A stretch of DNA of 17,378 bases, taken from Rikenella microfusus. Lineage in GTDB: Bacteria; Bacteroidota; Bacteroidia; Bacteroidales; SZUA-534. The stretch spans positions 1 through 17,378 of the forward strand of contig DYQV01000021.1 in NCBI GenBank assembly GCA_020719105.1, written 5' to 3'. The translations under genes and the position numbers were made by a program. Below are positions 7,963 through 15,416 of this stretch, piece by piece. The notes beneath the pieces are model-generated. The model did not search any database, was not told where the DNA came from, and saw only the letters and a list, made by a program, of their open reading frames with translations. The stretch's first letter is position 1. Every line of letters begins with the position of its first letter.

Positions 7963-9165
7963 TTATCCACCAGTCATAATAAAAGTGGGTTTCATTTCAA
8001 ATGAATTGTATTGAGGCCTCAGTCGTTCGGTATTATAAAACTGATTGATGTCAATAATCTTTTTTGAGGAGGTAATAACTTCCAATGGGGCATTATCGTA
8101 CCGGCCGTTTCGCAGAATAATCAATCGTCCATGAATTCCTTTTAAAATTAAGTCGAGGGCTAAATTACCATAAGCCATAGGAACAATTGAATCCATAGCA
8201 TCGGGGTCTCCTCCGCGCACCATGTATCCTAAATTCTGGCTAATGTAATTAATGGCATGTCCATTATTGAATTTTGGAGTCAATTCCTTAATTTTATCAG
8301 CAACGGTCTGTCCCACGCCACCCAGCTTCTTATGCCCATAAGCATCAGTTGTCTGATTCGTGAATTGCATATCTTCTATTCCTGTAAATGTGGCTCCTTC
8401 CGATACCAATAAAACAGAATATTTACTGGAACTGGAGTTGCGGTCTTGTACCATCAATTCGGCCAGATGTTCAATATTGAATTTGAATTCCGGAATAACA
8501 CACCTATTGGCTGCACCGGCCATTGTTGGCAGCAGTGCCGTATATCCGGCATATCGCCCAAAAACTTCGATAATTAAAAACCGTTCGTGCGATCCGGCGG
8601 AAGTCCTTAGGTTATTTACTAAACTGATGGTTCGCGTTACACACGTGCTAAAACCGATACAATAATCAGTTCCTGGAACATCGTTATCCATAGTTTTAGG
8701 AATAGCCACTACTTTTACTCCTTCAGAATACAAGCGGACACCATAGCTCAGCGTGTCATCGCCACCAATGGGTATCAAATAATTAATACCTAAAAATTCC
8801 AAATTATTCAGAACTTCCGGAGTCAGATCATTTAATTCACTGGTATATTTCTGGCGCAGGTGTTCCGGTATTTCATCTTTCTTTACATGGCTGGGCCTGG
8901 TTCGTGAGGTATGCAGGAATGTTCCACCGGTTCTGCCTGCCCTGTTTACAATTTCTTCTGTAAGTTCTATCACAAAAGGAGTATTGTCTGCTTTTTTATC
9001 GCGGATAATACTGATAGGTCCTGCCCATCCGCGACGAAAACCTAATACCCGATATCCTTCGCGCAATGCCCGGATAGTAATTGCCCGTATGGCTGGATTT
9101 AGTCCGGGAACATCACCACCACCGGTAAGTATGGCAATGGTACCCCGGTAAGTTTGGTTCGACAT
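7963..9165 (-). CDS. 6-phosphofructokinase, pyrophosphate-dependent type (paralogue 1)
   Basis: This 400-aa enzyme phosphorylates fructose 6-phosphate to fructose 1,6-bisphosphate in glycolysis. The PFK fold is shown by GGGDVPG (15-21), GGDDT (134-138), PKTMDND (156-162) and FGRYAG. In ATP-dependent PFKs the second aspartate of GGDD is a glycine and the lysine of PKT is a glycine; here D137 and K157 are the residues found in PPi-dependent enzymes. The inferred donor is therefore pyrophosphate, making the reaction reversible. Length exceeds the usual 320 aa of short ATP-PFKs. It lies downstream of a second, divergent PFK on the same strand but beyond a strong terminator, so it probably has its own promoter, which I could not identify with confidence. 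Confidence 0.9.
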   Translation of the reverse strand: MSNQTYRGTIAILTGGGDVPGLNPAIRAITIRALREGYRVLGFRRGWAGPISIIRDKKADNTPFVIELTEEIVNRAGRTGGTFLHTSRTRPSHVKKDEIPEHLRQKYTSELNDLTPEVLNNLEFLGINYLIPIGGDDTLSYGVRLYSEGVKVVAIPKTMDNDVPGTDYCIGFSTCVTRTISLVNNLRTSAGSHERFLIIEVFGRYAGYTALLPTMAGAANRCVIPEFKFNIEHLAELMVQDRNSSSSKYSVLLVSEGATFTGIEDMQFTNQTTDAYGHKKLGGVGQTVADKIKELTPKFNNGHAINYISQNLGYMVRGGDPDAMDSIVPMAYGNLALDLILKGIHGRLIILRNGRYDNAPLEVITSSKKIIDINQFYNTERLRPQYNSFEMKPTFIMTGG

Positions 9166-9282
9166 AGCTCATGGATTTTAAATGAATAGAAATCAAAAAT
9201 TTAGTTTGCTTACTAAGTTATAAAATTTAATCATCCGATGAATCAATGAAACCTAATAATTATTTGAAAGAATAGGTTATAA

Positions 9283-9314
9283 AAAAAAACCGGCTTAAGT
9301 GAGCCGGTTTTTTT
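9283..9314 (-). terminator. Rho-independent terminator after paralogue 2 phosphofructokinase
   Basis: AAAAAAACCGGCT (9283-9295) pairs with AGCCGGTTTTTTT (9302-9314) around a 6-nt loop. The GC core CCGGCT is flanked by an A-run and a T-run, so it can terminate on either strand. It starts three bases after the stop of the phosphofructokinase at 9318 when read on the minus strand, and separates the two pfk genes into different transcripts. Confidence 0.9.
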
Positions 9315-9317
9315 CTA

Positions 9318-10541
9318 CTATTGTTCCCATCCAAGAATTTTAAAGAAATCGAATTCTTCCGGCTCTTTTAGATACTTTTTAGCCGCATTATAATCCGATT
9401 TAGTAATGTAATGCAAGTTATTTCTATAAATCAATTGAACATTTTCTGAATCTATGTTAACTAGCCTTGGTTTCACTTTTCCTTTTTCATCTTCTACATC
9501 CTTCAGAAATAGTGGAGTAATATCGCCTTTACGGCTAACAGTTACCATACAGCCTGTTCTACCGGCTTGAAATAATTTAAAAACACCCAGACCCAAACGG
9601 GTTGCGTAGTTCAAATCGTAGGCATTGGGTCGGCAGCAACGCAATTCATATCCTAATTCGTTAGGGCGGCTTTTAGTTACAATGCGGTGTTTTTTTAATT
9701 CCTGCTGAGTAAGCATATTAAAAATATGCGATTTGCTTACATTCCCTAATTCCGGGTGACCGTGTTCATCGTAAGTAAAGTTTATTTTGGTGTTTATAAT
9801 TTCCTCTTCACTCATAAAATGAAAAACACCCTCGCTTATTATAGCAACACCATAATCAATGCCCATTATACGGCGCTTAACCATGGAAGAAATTACCAGC
9901 TTAATAATTTTATCGAAGCTAATTTTAGTTTTATTGAACATCTCAGGAATAATGATCATGGGATAGTGGCAAGCCGTACCAATCCCAAATGCAAGGTGAC
10001 CGGCTTCGCGCCCCATAGCCGAAACCACAAACCAGTTTCCGCTGGTTCGGGCATCTTCATAAATGGTGGATGCCAAACGCACTCCTTCTTCTTTTGCTGA
10101 ATGATATCCAAACGTTGGAGTTCCCTCTTCAAGTGGCAAATCGTTGTCGATGGTTTTTGGAACGTGTATGTTTTTAACATCCAGTTTCTTTTCAACCAAA
10201 TACTTCGACAACCGGTTGGCTGTTGATGCCGTATCATCGCCACCAATGGTAACCAATAGTTTTACTTGATATCTGCGAAAAAAGTCATCTTTAAATTCAC
10301 TGTCTTTGGGTTTATACCTACTCATCTTTAAAGCAGAGCCTCCACGGCTATATATTAAATCGGCAAAGTCAAAGTCGAGGTAATCAAACTCAGGTTCGTT
10401 GGCAAATAAACTTTTATACCCACCATGAATTCCTAACACATCGTAACCATTTTGCAAAAATATTTTGGTTACAGCACTAATTACGGTATTAATGCCAGGA
10501 GCCGGGCCACCAGCACATAAAATTGCTACTGAATCTTTCAT
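9318..10541 (-). CDS. 6-phosphofructokinase, pyrophosphate-dependent type (paralogue 2)
   Basis: This 407-aa protein is a second PFK, from a different subgroup than its neighbour. Motifs are GGPAPG (11-16), GGDDT (100-104), PKTIDNDLP (128-136) and MGREAGHLA. D103 and K129 are the pair associated with pyrophosphate rather than ATP as phosphate donor. The segment TPTFGYHSAKEEG (about 141-153) and most of the protein differ from paralogue 1, so this is an old paralogy and not a recent tandem duplication. The ATG at 10541 lies 14 nt after the stop of a small unknown gene, so the two are probably one operon driven by the promoter at 10848-10878 and ended by the terminator at 9283-9314. Substrate other than fructose 6-phosphate is possible for this subgroup. 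Confidence 0.9.
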   Translation of the reverse strand: MKDSVAILCAGGPAPGINTVISAVTKIFLQNGYDVLGIHGGYKSLFANEPEFDYLDFDFADLIYSRGGSALKMSRYKPKDSEFKDDFFRRYQVKLLVTIGGDDTASTANRLSKYLVEKKLDVKNIHVPKTIDNDLPLEEGTPTFGYHSAKEEGVRLASTIYEDARTSGNWFVVSAMGREAGHLAFGIGTACHYPMIIIPEMFNKTKISFDKIIKLVISSMVKRRIMGIDYGVAIISEGVFHFMSEEEIINTKINFTYDEHGHPELGNVSKSHIFNMLTQQELKKHRIVTKSRPNELGYELRCCRPNAYDLNYATRLGLGVFKLFQAGRTGCMVTVSRKGDITPLFLKDVEDEKGKVKPRLVNIDSENVQLIYRNNLHYITKSDYNAAKKYLKEPEEFDFFKILGWEQ

Positions 10542-10555
10542 AATTATTGTTTGAA

Positions 10556-10804
10556 CTATTTAGTTAATTGAATTTCATCAATCATGTTATTGTAACTATC
10601 TTCTTGTTTTAAAAGGTCCTCATCAAGGAATTTCTGTGTTTTGATTAGCGAATCTTCTATAGCAGCTTCAATTGCTTTCGATTCTACTGATTTTTTATCT
10701 TTCCCCTTTGTAAAGGGATTAGAATCTGATTTATTCGAGGAAATCGATATTTTTTGCTTTTTTTCCACTGGGGAACTGTTATTAAAATTAGCCTTTTGAG
10801 ACAA
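10556..10804 (-). CDS. Small hydrophilic protein of unknown function, upstream of pfk
   Basis: This 82-aa frame is not one I recognise. Residues 1-40 are low in hydrophobics and rich in Lys, Ser and Asn, probably disordered. Residues 42-80 (ESKAIEAAIEDSLIKTQKFL and on) look like one or two acidic amphipathic helices. There is no signal peptide, membrane segment or cysteine. Reality is supported by a canonical promoter 44 nt upstream of its ATG and by tight spacing (14 nt) to the phosphofructokinase. It could regulate that enzyme, or the frame may only be a leader of the pfk message. Confidence 0.6.
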   Translation of the reverse strand: MSQKANFNNSSPVEKKQKISISSNKSDSNPFTKGKDKKSVESKAIEAAIEDSLIKTQKFLDEDLLKQEDSYNNMIDEIQLTK

Positions 10805-10847
10805 TCAAACAGCTTAATAATATGCTATACAATAATGTTTAGCAGCA

Positions 10848-10878
10848 CAAAAGTAATATTCCTGCTTTGTATTACAAA
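10848..10878 (-). promoter_or_regulatory. Canonical Bacteroidota promoter for the small gene-pfk operon
   Basis: Read on the minus strand, TTTG (complement of 10875-10878) is followed after exactly 19 nt by TACTTTTG (complement of 10848-10855), a full match to TTTG-N19-TAnnTTTG. Transcription would start near 10841, giving a leader of about 37 nt before the ATG at 10804. The remainder of the 10805-11062 spacer is AT-rich with no gene and no clear promoter for the nucleotidase gene. Confidence 0.8.
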
Positions 10879-11062
10879 TAAAACAGTAAGGAAAAATTCT
10901 AATTTTATTAAGTGTAATTTATACACCTATTTACACCATTGATATCTAATATCTTAAAACAATTTCAAATGAATGAACCTTTTCTTGATTGTTGGGTTTG
11001 CTTATATCGGATGATAAAATGTTTATCTTAGTGCTTTCGTTTTTTGCCAAATTTATAAAATT

Positions 11063-12814
11063 ATGAAAAAGATTATTTCCTTTATATTGCTGCTATTCCT
11101 CATTTTTTATACAGTTACAGGGTGTAAAAATAAAAAGCCGGACATTGCCGAATTGCTGATTATTCAGACAACCGATGTTCATGGTACAATTTTTCCGTTC
11201 GATTTTATCGAAAATAAACCTACGAACCATTCATTGTCAGCTATTTATAGCATGATAAAAAGAGAGCGCCTGCTTTACAGGGATGCGGTGGTATTGCTTG
11301 ATAATGGCGATTATCTTCAGGGTCAACCAACGGTTTATTATTATAATTTCGTTGATACTACTTCGTTGCATTTGGCAGCTCAAGTAATGAATTATATGTC
11401 GTACGATGCGGCTTCGGTTGGCAATCATGATTTGGAGACCGGACATCCGGTTTACGACCGTTACCGAAAACAACTTACAATGCCTTACTTAGCAGCAAAT
11501 GTGTTGCATAAAACGAGTGGGGAGCCCTATTTTCAACCTTACGCTGTAATTGAAAGGCAAGGCATTAAAATAGCTGTTTTGGGCTTAACTACACCCGGAA
11601 TTTCAAATTGGTTGCCACAAAATTTATGGAGCGGAATGGTTGTTTCCGATATGGTTGAAACAGCCAAAAAATGGATTCCAATTATTCAAGATAACGAAGC
11701 ACCCGACCTTATCATTGGGTTATTCCATTCCGGTGTTGATGCTGAAATGGGAACGAATCCGCAATCGGAATTTATGGAAGAAAATGCTTCGCGCTTAGTT
11801 GCTGAGAAAGTTGCCGGATTCGATCTGATATTGGCAGGTCACGATCACCAAAAACACATTGAAAAAGTTATCAATCCATTGGGTGACACCGTAATATTAC
11901 TGGATGCTCAAAGTCATTCCAAATCAGTGTCTAAAATTAAAGTAAAATTTCAACTTAATAGTAAAACACACAAATACGATAAAACTTATGTGGCTGAAAT
12001 AATTGATGTGGAAAACGAACCCGCAGATTCCTTGTTTATGAAAACTTTTAGTGAGCAATTTGAAGCCGTAAAAAAGTTCTGTAGCACACCTCTTGGCGAG
12101 TTTACTCAGGTTGTGGATTCAAAGGATGCTTATTTTGGAAATAGTGCCTTTATTGATTTGGTGCATCAAGTGCAACTGGATGTTACCGGTGCTGACCTTT
12201 CATTTACGGATCCTCTTTCGTATCGAACAGAAATTGACAAAGGTTCTGTATTTGTTAGTGATTTGTTCAAATTGTATAAATTTGAAAATACCTTATATAC
12301 CCTTTCGTTAACCGGGAATGAAATTGACAAGTATCTTGAGTTTTCGTATGCACTTTGGTTTAACCAAATGCGAGAAAAAACTGATCACTTATTGAGATTA
12401 AAACAAATAGAAAATGGCAATTTAACATTGGATCAACCCTATTATAATTTTTCGTCAGCGGCGGGTATTGAATACTTGGTTGATGTTTCAAAACCCGAAG
12501 GCAATAAGGTACATATTCTTGGATTGAGTAGTGGGGCACCCTTTTATTCCGATTCCACTTATACCGTTGCTTTAAATTCTTATCGCGGAAGTGGAGGCGG
12601 CGGTCACCTGACCAAAGGAGCAGGATTAAGTGCGGAAGAGTTGCTTACTCGTAAGATTGCTTCATCGGAATTTGATATGAGGTATTATTTAAGGAAATGG
12701 ATTGAAGATAAGCGAGTAATTACTCCTAAAAAAGGAACCAACTGGCGCATTATTCCTGAAGAATATTTTGAGCTTGGTAAACAGAAAGATATGGAGCTCT
12801 TGTTTGGAAAATAG
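11063..12814 (+). CDS. Lipoprotein 5'-nucleotidase/metallophosphatase (UshA-like)
   Basis: This 583-aa exported enzyme should hydrolyse extracytoplasmic nucleotides or related phosphate esters. Residues 1-20 are a signal peptide and C21 (VTGC) is a likely lipidation cysteine. The metallophosphatase domain follows with the dinuclear metal ligands DVH (38-40), NGD (81-83), GNHD (120-123), H222 and GHDH (259-262). The C-terminal 5'-nucleotidase domain (about 340-560) includes SFTDPLSYRTEI and NSYRGSGGGGH, the substrate-binding region. All parts of the family are present. Related enzymes include 2',3'-cyclic phosphodiesterases, so substrate is not certain. The MutS-like gene starts 31 nt downstream, probably in the same transcript. 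Confidence 0.92.
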   Translation: MKKIISFILLLFLIFYTVTGCKNKKPDIAELLIIQTTDVHGTIFPFDFIENKPTNHSLSAIYSMIKRERLLYRDAVVLLDNGDYLQGQPTVYYYNFVDTTSLHLAAQVMNYMSYDAASVGNHDLETGHPVYDRYRKQLTMPYLAANVLHKTSGEPYFQPYAVIERQGIKIAVLGLTTPGISNWLPQNLWSGMVVSDMVETAKKWIPIIQDNEAPDLIIGLFHSGVDAEMGTNPQSEFMEENASRLVAEKVAGFDLILAGHDHQKHIEKVINPLGDTVILLDAQSHSKSVSKIKVKFQLNSKTHKYDKTYVAEIIDVENEPADSLFMKTFSEQFEAVKKFCSTPLGEFTQVVDSKDAYFGNSAFIDLVHQVQLDVTGADLSFTDPLSYRTEIDKGSVFVSDLFKLYKFENTLYTLSLTGNEIDKYLEFSYALWFNQMREKTDHLLRLKQIENGNLTLDQPYYNFSSAAGIEYLVDVSKPEGNKVHILGLSSGAPFYSDSTYTVALNSYRGSGGGGHLTKGAGLSAEELLTRKIASSEFDMRYYLRKWIEDKRVITPKKGTNWRIIPEEYFELGKQKDMELLFGK

Positions 12815-12845
12815 TAACAGAAGATTTAAAAATTTTAAGCACCCC

Positions 12846-14645
12846 ATGAATCAATTACCAATTGAATCGTATCAATTAAAGATTGATCAGTTTGCCATTG
12901 AATTGAAAACTGCCAAACAGAGACATACTCTTGTTTCCATCATCCGGTTATTTTGTATTATCGGAATTTTAGTTTCATGGTTTTGGGTGTTTACAATAAA
13001 TCCTTGGTTGGGTTCATTTTTAGGAAGTTTCTTTATTATATTATTTCTCATTCTACTTAAAGTTCATAAAAGAATTGAGGAAAAGCGTGATTTTCTTATT
13101 CAACTTTTAGAAATAAACCAAAAGGAACTGGAATGTTGCCAAGGAGTTTTTGGTCAATTTGAAGCAGGAGAGCAGTTTATTGATACCAATCATCCGTATT
13201 CCTACGATATGGATTTATTTGGATCGGGTTCAATATTTCAATATCTCAATCGCACCGTTACATATAAAGGGAAGGAGCTTTTAGCCAATTGGATTCAGAA
13301 TATACCCTTGGATGAAGCAATTATTTTGAAAAACCAAAAAGCGATAAGGGAATTGGTTCCACAACTTTCGTTTCGACAAAAATTTATGGCTTATGGAAAA
13401 GTATTTCAAACCAAGGCTGAAGACGAGAATATGGTTCATCGTTGGATGTTTCTCCCTTCATTTTTTAAGCGGGCTAAGGTTGCTTCAACAATACTTTGGA
13501 TAGTACCGGCAATTAATATTTGTATATTAAGCCTTGCTATTTATGGCTTTATTGGATGGTCGGCTTTTATAATTGCCGTCATTGTGAACTTAGCAATTGT
13601 CGGCAGTCGCTTAAAGCAATTCAATGAAGCTTATTTGCTGCTCAACAAAAGTCACAGCAGCTTAAAACGGATGGAGCAATTGTTGCTTCTGGTAGAATCG
13701 TTGAACCCTGAATGCGAGTTGAGTAAAGAGTTATTAAGCCTTTTGCATAAAAACCAAATACCGGCAAGTCGCCAAATTAATAAGTTAACAAAACTCATAG
13801 ATGGACTTGATAACCGGAATAATATTTTGATAGGAATACTGCTAAATTCCTTATTATTATGGGATTGGCAATACCTTTTCAGGATAGAAAAATGGGCTCA
13901 AAGCCACAGAGCCGATTACGATAATTGGATTTATACCATAGGATATATTGACGCTTTGAACAGCTTGGCTAATTTTTCGTTCAACAATCCCGATTTCACC
14001 TTTCCGGAAATAGCAACGGGTAGATTCCAACTGAGTGCGGTTGAAATGGGTCACCCCTTAATAACTAAAAAAGACAGAATCTGCAATAATTTTGACCTTT
14101 CTGAGCAAACCGGATATGCCATTGTTACGGGAGCTAATATGGCCGGCAAAAGCACCTTTTTAAGAACTGTGGGGGTAAATCTGATTTTGGCCGGATGCGG
14201 AGCACCGGTTTGCGCCAAAGAATTCAAAGTAACTCCGCTTCCCTTGTATTCAAGTATGCGAACGGAAGATTCATTGATGAAGCATGAATCGTATTTTTAT
14301 GCCGAACTTAAGCGATTGCAACGCATGGTACATGAGTTGGAAAAAGGCCGTAAATTATTTATTGTTTTGGATGAAATATTGCGGGGCACTAATTCGGAAG
14401 ACAAACGAAAAGGTTCCATTGGGTTTGTAAAAAAAATTACCGAAAAAATGGCTTATGGTTTGGTGGCTACCCACGATTTGGAGCTGGCAAAATTGGCCGA
14501 ACAACAACCGCAACTATTTACTGCTATTTGCTTCGAAGTTGCACTAAATAATAATGAATTGGAATTTGACTATAAGCTGCAGCCGGGCGTTACGCAAAAT
14601 ATGAATGCTTCGTTTTTGATGCAACGGATGGGGATTATTGAATGA
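12846..14645 (+). CDS. Membrane-anchored MutS-family ATPase
   Basis: This 599-aa protein has a MutS-type ATPase domain at its C-terminus: Walker A GANMAGKST (429-437), the MRTEDSLMKHESYFYAELK segment (471-489), Walker B LFIVLDE (504-510), then RGTNSEDK and ATHDLE with H543. Unlike MutS or MutS2 it has two hydrophobic segments near the start (about 29-50 and 54-72) and two in the middle (about 213-233 and 238-254), and lacks the mismatch-recognition domain and the Smr nuclease. A lever-like helical part lies at about 255-380. Such proteins are usually annotated as MutS-related in Bacteroidota; a role in mismatch repair is doubtful. I chose the ATG at 12846, 31 nt after the nucleotidase stop, over an in-frame upstream TTG (12768) inside that gene. 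Confidence 0.85.
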   Translation: MNQLPIESYQLKIDQFAIELKTAKQRHTLVSIIRLFCIIGILVSWFWVFTINPWLGSFLGSFFIILFLILLKVHKRIEEKRDFLIQLLEINQKELECCQGVFGQFEAGEQFIDTNHPYSYDMDLFGSGSIFQYLNRTVTYKGKELLANWIQNIPLDEAIILKNQKAIRELVPQLSFRQKFMAYGKVFQTKAEDENMVHRWMFLPSFFKRAKVASTILWIVPAINICILSLAIYGFIGWSAFIIAVIVNLAIVGSRLKQFNEAYLLLNKSHSSLKRMEQLLLLVESLNPECELSKELLSLLHKNQIPASRQINKLTKLIDGLDNRNNILIGILLNSLLLWDWQYLFRIEKWAQSHRADYDNWIYTIGYIDALNSLANFSFNNPDFTFPEIATGRFQLSAVEMGHPLITKKDRICNNFDLSEQTGYAIVTGANMAGKSTFLRTVGVNLILAGCGAPVCAKEFKVTPLPLYSSMRTEDSLMKHESYFYAELKRLQRMVHELEKGRKLFIVLDEILRGTNSEDKRKGSIGFVKKITEKMAYGLVATHDLELAKLAEQQPQLFTAICFEVALNNNELEFDYKLQPGVTQNMNASFLMQRMGIIE

Positions 14646-14749
14646 AAGGGTAGCAAGGTTGCAGGGTTAGCAAGGTTGCAGGGTTAGCAAGGTAGCAGGG
14701 TAACAAGGTAGGAGGGTGTAAGGGTTACATGGTGTGAAATTGGGAACGT
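14644..14749. repeat. Degenerate 8-nt tandem repeat (nnnARGGT) after the MutS-like gene
   Basis: Ten or more octamers ending in GGT follow the stop codon almost at once: GAAAGGGT, AGCAAGGT, TGCAGGGT, then (after one extra T) the same pair again, then AGCAAGGT, AGCAGGGT, AACAAGGT, AGGAGGGT, GTAAGGGT, TACATGGT. The first part also reads as two identical 17-nt units (14652-14668, 14669-14685). The units decay rightward until the hairpin repeat at 14751. It is strongly G-rich on this strand, unlike surrounding DNA, with no gene inside. Confidence 0.85.
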
Positions 14750-14750
14750 T

Positions 14751-14775
14751 GGAACTTGCAGTGCCTGCTGCGAGA
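14751..14775 (+). repeat. Hairpin direct repeat, left copy
   Basis: A 25-bp sequence, repeated at 15351-15375 in the same orientation with one difference (T14762 against C15362), exactly 600 bp away. Its core CTTGCAGT-GCCT-GCTGCGAG folds into an 8-bp stem with a 4-nt loop; the base change turns a C-G pair into a T-G wobble, so the hairpin survives. It is far more GC-rich than its surroundings. It looks like a REP-type element, possibly mobilised in trans; this is inference. Confidence 0.8.
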
Positions 14776-14832
14776 GAAATGAAATGTCCTGAAATTTGCA
14801 TCAAAATAATTATGAAACACAATTGTTTGATG

Positions 14833-14840
14833 TAACTTTG
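14833..14840 (+). promoter_or_regulatory. Possible -7 box upstream of the small protein-vapD pair
   Basis: TAACTTTG fully matches TAnnTTTG and lies 26 nt before the ATG at 14867. No TTTG is found at the expected distance upstream, so this is half a promoter and a moderate call. Confidence 0.45.
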
Positions 14841-14866
14841 TAGAAACTGATAAATTCAAAGAAATA

Positions 14867-15049
14867 ATGAAAACCGGAGATAAAGCAGAAGTTGATCCTA
14901 AATTAACAGGGTTGGATGAATGGGTGGAAGGTACTGTTATTGACATTGAAAAAAACCCATTCAGGGGTCTTGTAATTGCAATCAAAGACAAGTTAGGGCG
15001 TATCTTTTTTGGTGAAGAAAAGTATTTCAAGCTCATTGAACAAAACTAA
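14867..15049 (+). CDS. 60-aa protein paired with VapD, candidate antitoxin
   Basis: A small soluble protein, 60 aa, with alternating hydrophobic residues and glycines (KTGDKAEV, EGTVIDIEKNPFRG, GRIFFGEEKYFKLI) that suggest a small beta-barrel of SH3/KOW-like kind. There is no DNA-binding helix-turn-helix, signal peptide or membrane segment. It ends 7 nt before vapD, so the two are one operon. In nontypeable Haemophilus influenzae vapD is preceded by a small antitoxin gene, vapX; position and size make this protein the candidate equivalent, but I see no sequence similarity I can vouch for. It could also be an accessory RNA-binding protein. Confidence 0.75.
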   Translation: MKTGDKAEVDPKLTGLDEWVEGTVIDIEKNPFRGLVIAIKDKLGRIFFGEEKYFKLIEQN

Positions 15050-15056
15050 ACTAAAC

Positions 15057-15335
15057 ATGTTCGCTATAGCCTTTGATATGGTCATTGAAGACCTAAAACT
15101 GTATTACGGAGAGCCTTACAACAATGCGTATTTTGACATTAAAAATGAACTTAGAAAATATGGATTCTATAATACCCAAGGAAGTGTTTATTTATCAGAA
15201 AATAAGGATATGTCAAACCTTTTCAAAGCAATTTATGCTTTGAAAAATATAGAATGGTTTAAAAACTCTGTTCGCGATATAAGGGCATTCAGAGTTGAAG
15301 ATTGGTCGAACTTTACCGATTTAATTAAAAATTAA
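15057..15335 (+). CDS. vapD: VapD endoribonuclease (toxin-like, Cas2 fold)
   Basis: This 92-aa protein is a VapD-family ribonuclease, a homodimeric Cas2-like ferredoxin fold protein. The start FAIAFDMVIEDL with D7 matches the family's first strand and conserved aspartate. GEPYNNAYFDI, FYNTQGSVYLS, WFKNSVRDIRAFRVEDWSNF are characteristic and closely resemble Helicobacter pylori VapD as I recall it. Length is normal. The ATG at 15057 is chosen because the conserved strand begins there; an in-frame upstream GTG at 15009 would overlap the preceding gene. In H. influenzae and H. pylori VapD cleaves RNA and is linked to persistence inside host cells. The gene sits in an island bracketed by hairpin repeats. 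Confidence 0.93.
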   Translation: MFAIAFDMVIEDLKLYYGEPYNNAYFDIKNELRKYGFYNTQGSVYLSENKDMSNLFKAIYALKNIEWFKNSVRDIRAFRVEDWSNFTDLIKN

Positions 15336-15350
15336 GATTCGACTGCTCAA

Positions 15351-15375
15351 GGAACTTGCAGCGCCTGCTGCGAGA
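15351..15375 (+). repeat. Hairpin direct repeat, right copy
   Basis: Right-hand partner of the repeat at 14751-14775, 24 of 25 bases identical. The core CTTGCAGC-GCCT-GCTGCGAG forms an 8-bp stem with one T-G pair and a 4-nt loop. It begins 16 nt after the vapD stop codon. Recombination between the copies would delete exactly 600 bp, including both small genes. Confidence 0.8.
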
Positions 15376-15376
15376 T

Positions 15377-15416
15377 ATTGGAAAATTGAAAAATTGGAAA
15401 GGTTGAAAAATGGAAA
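15377..15416. repeat. Degenerate 8-nt tandem repeat (nnTGGAAA) after vapD
   Basis: Five octamers: ATTGGAAA, ATTGAAAA, ATTGGAAA, GGTTGAAA, AATGGAAA. The tract starts two bases after the right hairpin repeat, and its last two units form the left arm of the terminator stem at 15398-15441. Confidence 0.7.

Noticed and set aside
12768..12845. Upstream TTG start for the MutS-like gene
   Set aside because: It would overlap the nucleotidase gene by 47 nt and add 26 residues of poor composition; the ATG at 12846 is well spaced after the nucleotidase stop.
14644..14775. CRISPR array or integron attC array
   Set aside because: The tandem units are 8-17 nt with no spacers, no cas genes are present, and the hairpin repeat lacks recognisable attC core sites.
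15009..15056. Upstream GTG start for vapD
   Set aside because: The VapD family begins at the FAIAFD strand; the extra 16 residues overlap the preceding gene and resemble nothing in the family.
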